Shown: piece after piece, positions 47,201-64,000 of the stretch
Position numbering within the stretch: position 1 is the first letter of the stretch
Layout: each line of letters begins with the position of its first letter
Assembly (NCBI GenBank): GCA_964035545.1
Contig: OZ037765.1
Location: forward strand, 19,710,698-19,774,697
Source of the DNA: Bugula neritina
Taxonomy: Eukaryota > Bryozoa > Gymnolaemata > Cheilostomatida > Bugulidae
Reading direction: 5' to 3'
DNA: 64,000 nt
Notes under the pieces: model-generated
What the model saw: the letters and a program-made list of their open reading frames with translations, nothing else
Databases searched by the model: none
Told to the model about the DNA's origin: nothing
Program-made: the position numbers and the translations under genes

Positions 47201-47599
47201 TTACTTTTTAATACTTCTATTCCAAACAGGGTAAGAAATTTCTCTGGGAGGCCTTGGCCTTCTATTTCTAATGATAGCTCCTGTTACCGAAGCTGCCAGG
47301 ATAGACATACAATAATTAGATCATTCAACAACATTTTTATAGGCTTTAATGACGTTAGTTATGTAATCAACTGCAAATATCATCATTATAACTATTTATA
47401 CATAGTTTTTTGCAAAAGACATAGCTAGCAAATTAAAAGTTAATGAGAAAATATACTGCTGTTTTAATACTCACTGAAAACAAAACTTTTAATTTAAAAA
47501 AACACTTTTTTTCTTCTATATAATATTGAATATAAGTTTCAACTTACCAAATGCACTGAAGGCAATCATAGCAATGAAAGCAATGGCAAGAACCTTCAT
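47201..47599 (-). CDS. Small secreted cationic peptide precursor, gene 3 (diverged mature peptide)
   Basis: Exons 47548-47599 and 47201-47292 (minus), same splice sites and length (47 residues). Signal peptide MKVLAIAFIAMIAFSAF. The mature region keeps RNRRPRP, SYP and the N.SI..K frame but is more basic and more Pro/Trp-rich (RPPREIS, VWNRSIKK); predicted net charge is about +7 against about +5 for gene 1. Eleven residues differ from gene 1 in this exon. Leader exon from 48272. The TATA box is weaker (TATAAGAT). It looks translatable; function unknown. Confidence 0.75.
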
Positions 47600-48359
47600 A
47601 CTGAATTTTGTATCTATAAATAATTGTTTGTTATATAAGATTTTAATAAAATTAAATGCATATAATTAGGGTGTATATTTTAAATATTTTTAAATCAATA
47701 AATTGCATACTGTTATATCTTTAAACATTTATCTTAATGTTGAATAGACCACTTATTACCATTTATAAATTTTTCAACAACTAATTTTGATATAAAAATC
47801 ATTTTTATAGACAAGTATGGGTTGCTGGGCGTTTAAAATGATTAATTATGAAATTATTATTATCTGAAGTAATATACAGTTCGATATATTGTAGCTACCT
47901 AGCTGCTATGAACTTCTAACTGTACTACAGAGTTCTAACTCAACTAAACCTATTAAACTTTTATTTGAACATTTTCTTTCACAAATCTTTTTGAAAGCTT
48001 TAATTTTTTTTGAGCAATTTTCATGGCCTTGTATGAAAAGAAATAAACCTCTATAGTTTTTTTGATGTCTGATTTCCGTTTGAATAAGTGAAAAAAAATT
48101 TCAAGTATGCTATTTATAAAAATAATTTTGTTTTTTAGCAATAAAAAGAAGTTAAGAAAAAATATATAATATAAATTTACCTATCATAAAAAAGTTAATC
48201 TATAAGCAAATTTGCAAATATATTCAAATCCTAGGTTCATAAAGTTTTATAATATGTTGAACAGCACATACCTGGGTCTGACAATGCTCAGAGTATATAA
48301 ACACTATTGCAGTATAAATTGAATACAGCCACAGCCTTTATATATTATCTTATAGACCA

Positions 48360-49986
48360 TTTTTTAGACTTGAAGTGTCAAGTAGTTGTTAATTGATTGG
48401 CTAATAACTTTCAATAACGTCTTAGAAACATACAATAATAGTGATATGTTTGTTAATAACAATCACGCCTTTCAATAGAAATGATTGATAAATTTTCAGT
48501 AACCTGCTATGATAAAACCTTTTTAGGAGAGATAACAAAGCAGCACTAATAATTGTATGGGAAACACTTGTGTTAAATATTAAACTAAGTTTACTATTGG
48601 ACCAACTGTTTTTATTTTTCTATCTCTATTCAATATAGTGGTCTTACAACTGTGCTGTTATGCTAAAGGTTTGACTACACACATAAAACCAGCATAGAAA
48701 TCCAAAAACATAGTGAAATAACTATAACGCATTTGCTAACCGTGCAACCATGTTCTGATTTAAGTTGTGGTGTCCAAACATAATTTAATTTAAAAAAACT
48801 CAGATAGGTGTTCGTTTTCAAGTAGTCACATTTAAGAAGTGCGTTTTCAAATGTTCTTGTTACCTCAATTACAGCTGTAGCATTTTATGCTTCTTGGAGT
48901 TAAAGTGGAAAAGTATCAGTCTTATAATTTTGAAAAAAATCATTAACGTATAAATGGTTATCTTTAGAATTATGAAGAAACTTGTTTCAGATGTTCATAT
49001 AAAAAATTCTTGATTTTTTCTTTAACATCATATTATCCATACGATATTTCTGTGAAGTATGTTGCTTGAACGCGTGAGAAAGAAATTGCCATAAGTAACA
49101 AGTGTAAATTCAACAAAAACTTTTAAATCTATACTTAAATACATGTTTGTGGGAAGCACATAATTTAATAATCGAAAAAATATAGAACAGGGAAATATTT
49201 GATTGCTGGAAAAAAGCTAAGAAACTCATTACAATGACAAAACATAATAGGTTATCAGAGTGTTCAAAGGTAAAAGGTACTTACACAAAAATTTAGAAAA
49301 GAGTAAAAAACTAAAATTTGCTTGCTAAGTAAGTAAACACATGGTCCAGCAATAAAACACAGCACTATCAAACTAACTACATTTATATATTGCATTACAA
49401 AACAATTCTTATTTTGATAAAAAGATTTGAAGAAAATAGTACAGATGGCGTTATACACATTGGGTATTAATTATTAGCAAGATACCATGTTAATTAATCT
49501 TCTTTTGGGTTATGCAGAACAACAATCATTATGATAAAAGCAGGATTAGGCTAAATTTTATTAACGCAAGATATATAATACTGTATGTTTCAATTAACAG
49601 GCAGTGAACTTGATGTCAGACATTGACATAGGCATCTTGTAGTTTGATTTATTTTGAAAATTAAAAACTTATCTGTATTTTTATTGTTAATAATTATTTA
49701 TATTCTGTCTCCTGGAAATATCTAACGCTAAGAAAATACACTGTCCATAAACTGAAACATGTCATAATTATATACTAACATCGTCACACTTGGTAGAGTT
49801 GCAATAATAAGTATCCTGGTTATTGATAATCTCTTATATGATATATAGTGTATTGCTTAAGAACTGTGATTACATCACTTCCTCTAGACATTATAAAAGT
49901 CTGTACTGATTGTAAGTTGCATATTTGACGCACATTTTGTTTAGCTGCATCCCTCTTTATGTCTCAAAAAAGTCCAATTAACTGCT
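48360..49986. other. Non-coding remainder of unit 3
   Basis: Aligns with units 1 and 2 upstream of the peptide gene; includes an empty gypsy target near 49380-49396. No gene seen. Confidence 0.55.
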
Positions 49987-50002
49987 TGCAAAATTGAGTA
50001 GC

Positions 50003-50004
<2 letters not shown>

Positions 50005-50063
<59 letters not shown>

Positions 50064-50070
50064 TATATAT
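50005..50070. repeat. (AT)n microsatellite at the unit 3 / inverted copy junction
   Basis: Nearly pure TA dinucleotides, self-complementary, exactly where homology to unit 3 stops and the inverted segment begins shortly after. Confidence 0.9.
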
Positions 50071-50564
50071 ACATGTGGTTAAAAATTCATTGCAGATAAC
50101 AGTGTAGTTAGACTTGCTATATCAAATTTTGTAACACTGCAAATAATAATAGTGTTATAATTAATAATAATTAGCAACCTATACTGATCTATAAAATGAT
50201 TTTCATGTCAAAATTATGATTGCAAAAATTAGAAATTAAACTGCCTAGTATTAAAATGAATTCTTAAATAGTTAAAGGTATATGGCTATATGCACATTTC
50301 TAGTTATATGAAGTATATTGTTTTGAAGTTTACTGAAAGGTATTTAGAAAGCATACTTACAATACTATAAGCATTTTTGTCTAATGAAATTAAATGAGTA
50401 AACAGTCAAATATGAGCTGATTTTATGTCATATTGTCCATTTTAATGAGTTTTTGATAAATGATATATCATTCTTAGTGCCACGATTTAGAGTATACAAT
50501 CTAATTATAAGCATTCAACTTTATCAAAATTTTATAAACGATTATTTATAGATAAGAATTCAGT

Positions 50565-50913
50565 ATGAAGGTTCTAGCTGTTGCTTTGATAAGTTGAAAC
50601 TTATATTCAATATTATATAGAAGAAAAAAGGTGTTTTTTAAATTAAAAGTTTTGTTTCTAGTGAATAGCCTACTAAAACAATAGTATATTTTACTATATC
50701 GTTTGCAGAAAACTATGAATAAATAACTATCTTATAGTGTTACAGTGTGTGTGTGCCATATGGCATGATTACGTAATTATCTTCTGTGAAACTTATAAAA
50801 TTGTTGCCAAATAGTTAAATTATTGTAGGTCTGTTTTGGAAGTAATAGAAGCTGCTTGTAGCAGTAGAAAAGGAAGCACGCTGTCTCCCAGAAGAATGTC
50901 AGGATCCTTTTGA
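50565..50913 (+). pseudogene. Inverted fourth peptide gene, broken
   Basis: ATG at 50565 reads MKVLAVALI and then stops: about 27 bp covering the end of the signal-peptide exon and the GT donor are deleted (junction near 50590). A second-exon relic at 50839-50913 reads EVIEAACSSRKGSTLSPRRM then SGSF and a stop; it is also basic but lacks the RRPRP core. Its acceptor AG is unclear. Either a pseudogene or a re-organised paralogue. Confidence 0.65.
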
Positions 50914-51582
50914 GATAGATATGTTGGCAAGTAGCTGCCAAGTTGCTTAGCTGCCAATCTTTGAACTGGACATGACCTCTATTTCTTACTTTGGTGATTC
51001 TCTGAACAATTATTGTATTTCTTTCAATTAAAATCTTAAAAACTCATTTAAGTTTCTAAATCTTTTGTGTGGTTCTCATTTATTCGAAAGTAATAATACA
51101 AATTTATCTGATTAATTAAAGCGTCTTGTTTTAATTAAATAGCGTGTATTAAATAAAAGTTCATTATAATACTAAACGTTAATAAATCAAGAGACTTTTG
51201 AATTCCCTTGTAGTAGGAGTAACTGTATAGGTTCTACTCAATAAGTAGTCCAAGCTATACTGGCCAAAGTAAATTAGTGTTTACATATATATTTTTTGAT
51301 CTCAAAGTAATTTTATTTTGAAATAACCTCGTAAAACTTGGAATAACAAGGTTCTTGAAATTATAAACCTAGTTTTTTGCTGCTGCATCAGCTATAAAAT
51401 GCCAATGCTTGTACAGTCAATGGAAGGTTAAGGCCATACGAAAGCATATTGCTCTACTCAACCTAACCTGTTGGCTTTCGTGAGTCTTCCACGTGTCAGT
51501 AGTGTTGTGTTGGGTGATTTTAGCACATCTCAACATTTCTCAGCAGCTCATTAATATCCAATCACCTTACAGGTATACCCTT

Positions 51583-51799
51583 AGAGAGCAGCCGTGGTCT
51601 AGGGGTTTGGGGTTTGCCTAGTAAGCACGAAGTCATATGGGTTCGAACCTCGACAAAGTCCATTGGTGATGTTAGGAAGAGCATCGAGTCATAATTGCTC
51701 CTCTGCCACATCTGAATAAGTCCTCAGCCCGGTCTAACTAAAACTCCTTTCCATCAGGGGTTTCTCACAGGGATAGCGACTATAAACTTTCATGAGTTA
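51583..51799 (+). mobile_element. tRNA-derived SINE inside the inverted block
   Basis: Head GAGAGCAGCCGTGGTCTAGG, B box GGTTCGAACCTC, shared body (GGTGATGTTAGGAAGAGCAT), end ATAAACTTTCATGAGTT. Confidence 0.85.
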
Positions 51800-52130
51800 C
51801 ACGTATACACTTACACAATCCTTTCAACAGCCAATATGCATGACTTTACAAAATAAGCTCATCGAAGGTTACTTCATTGTCAAAAGTTAGTTTACCCTAG
51901 CTAGTAGGATATTTGTAGGAAATTTGAAAGCCTTATAGTGGAGCAATATTCTCAACATCTTATAATTACAGTATCTAGCAAGCTTATAAAATATACAAGC
52001 ATAGAATATAACATGTAACATTGATCAGCATGTTGCATCCTAATCAATGAAAAAATTACAGATACTGCGCTATAATTACAGCTGTAGGCTTTCTAGTGCA
52101 ATATATAAGTATTAGATCTATTATAATTCA

Positions 52131-52613
52131 ACTAAAAGTGTCATTACTCTGCAGCATTTTTATAATAGGTTAAGATAAATAGTATAGATGGTTATAATTT
52201 ATACGAGTATATAAAAATGTATAATTTTAATTAAAGTTGAAGTTCTTTCAATTCAACTATTTAAAGCTTACTATAACGGACCATGTATCATCAAGCTATA
52301 TTATGGTGGAGGTCTGAATTCTTTCAGCACAGCTTATTAAATTGATATATAACAAAAAAACTGCAGAATATCGAGACTAAATCCAATTAAATATTCTATA
52401 TCATTCTAGCTAGATTTATGAGCTAGCTTATTACTTAAATGTAAATATTATGCCTAATGTTTATATTGTACAATGCATAGTTTACATTATTTTGTGAGTT
52501 TTCAAATATTTTAAAATTTCTATTATTTATTAAATATTAAAAATATAGTTTTTTACTTTTACGTGTTTTATTTAAAATAAATTCGCTGGCGAATATAAAT
52601 ACAGTCTACTGCT
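52131..52613 (+). promoter_or_regulatory. Upstream region of the uridylyltransferase gene
   Basis: About 480 bp of AT-rich sequence before the start codon. No clear TATA or CCAAT element. The start codon at 52614 has G at -3. Confidence 0.4.
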
Positions 52614-63986
<11,373 letters not shown>

Positions 63987-64000
63987 GTAAGTTGACTATT

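Larger units (their letters stand above)
45607..49986. repeat. Tandem segmental duplication, unit 3 (truncated)
   Basis: Aligns with unit 2 from the exon fragment through the peptide gene and stops at CCAATTAACTGCTTGCA, before the LINE, at an AT microsatellite. Confidence 0.85.
50540..52130. repeat. Inverted, diverged copy of the peptide-gene block
   Basis: Read on the + strand it follows the minus strand of 21.25-22.5 kb: signal-peptide exon, mature exon, GATTCTCTGAACAATTA, AGTTTCTAAAT, GCCAATGC, then the ATATGCTTATA-type hairpin region. Similarity is lower than among the tandem units, so it is older or evolves faster. Confidence 0.7.

Overview
The window is AT-rich animal DNA. Genes are split by many GT-AG introns of roughly 0.1-1.9 kb, and the sequence holds tRNA-derived SINEs, a PHD-finger non-LTR element, a Ty3/gypsy element and long microsatellites. 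An invertebrate is likely, but I cannot name the lineage. No bacterial-type operons or CRISPR arrays are present.

Layout. (1) 1-20540: two tandem SLC5-type sodium/solute symporter genes on the + strand, about 10.9 kb apart. Gene A lacks its first three exons, which lie left of the window. Gene B has 14 exons and 584 codons. Their introns are alignable and differ by a few insertions: a SINE, a fold-back element and an unexplained 0.8 kb block. (2) 20429-49986: three tandem units of one block (about 8.65 kb in unit 2) whose breakpoint lies inside the last exon of gene B. Each unit carries an SLC5 last-exon fragment (the real exon in unit 1) and a small minus-strand gene with TATA box, non-coding first exon, signal-peptide exon, cationic Pro/Arg-rich mature-peptide exon and AATAAA. 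Units 1 and 2 also carry a CR1-like LINE. A 7.5 kb Ty3/gypsy element sits in unit 1 only. (3) 50.0-52.1 kb: an inverted, diverged fourth copy of the peptide-gene region, broken by a deletion. (4) 52614-63986: the 5' 15 exons (684 codons) of a TUT4/TUT7-like terminal uridylyltransferase gene that runs off the right edge.

Relative history from shared and private insertions: the SLC5 pair arose by tandem duplication after two SINE insertions. The LINE inserted downstream before the 8.65 kb block was duplicated. The gypsy element and one SINE entered unit 1 afterwards; the gypsy LTRs differ at only about 3 of 307 bases.

The most interesting content is the small secreted-peptide gene family: unit 3's mature-peptide exon differs from unit 1 only by amino-acid replacements while flanking DNA is well conserved. 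Next is the gypsy element's expression logic: a candidate -1 frameshift cassette (GTTAAAC, 6-nt spacer, perfect 9-bp hairpin) and a predicted spliced third ORF encoding a zinc-finger protein where an envelope gene would sit. All comparisons are by eye; no search or expression evidence was available.
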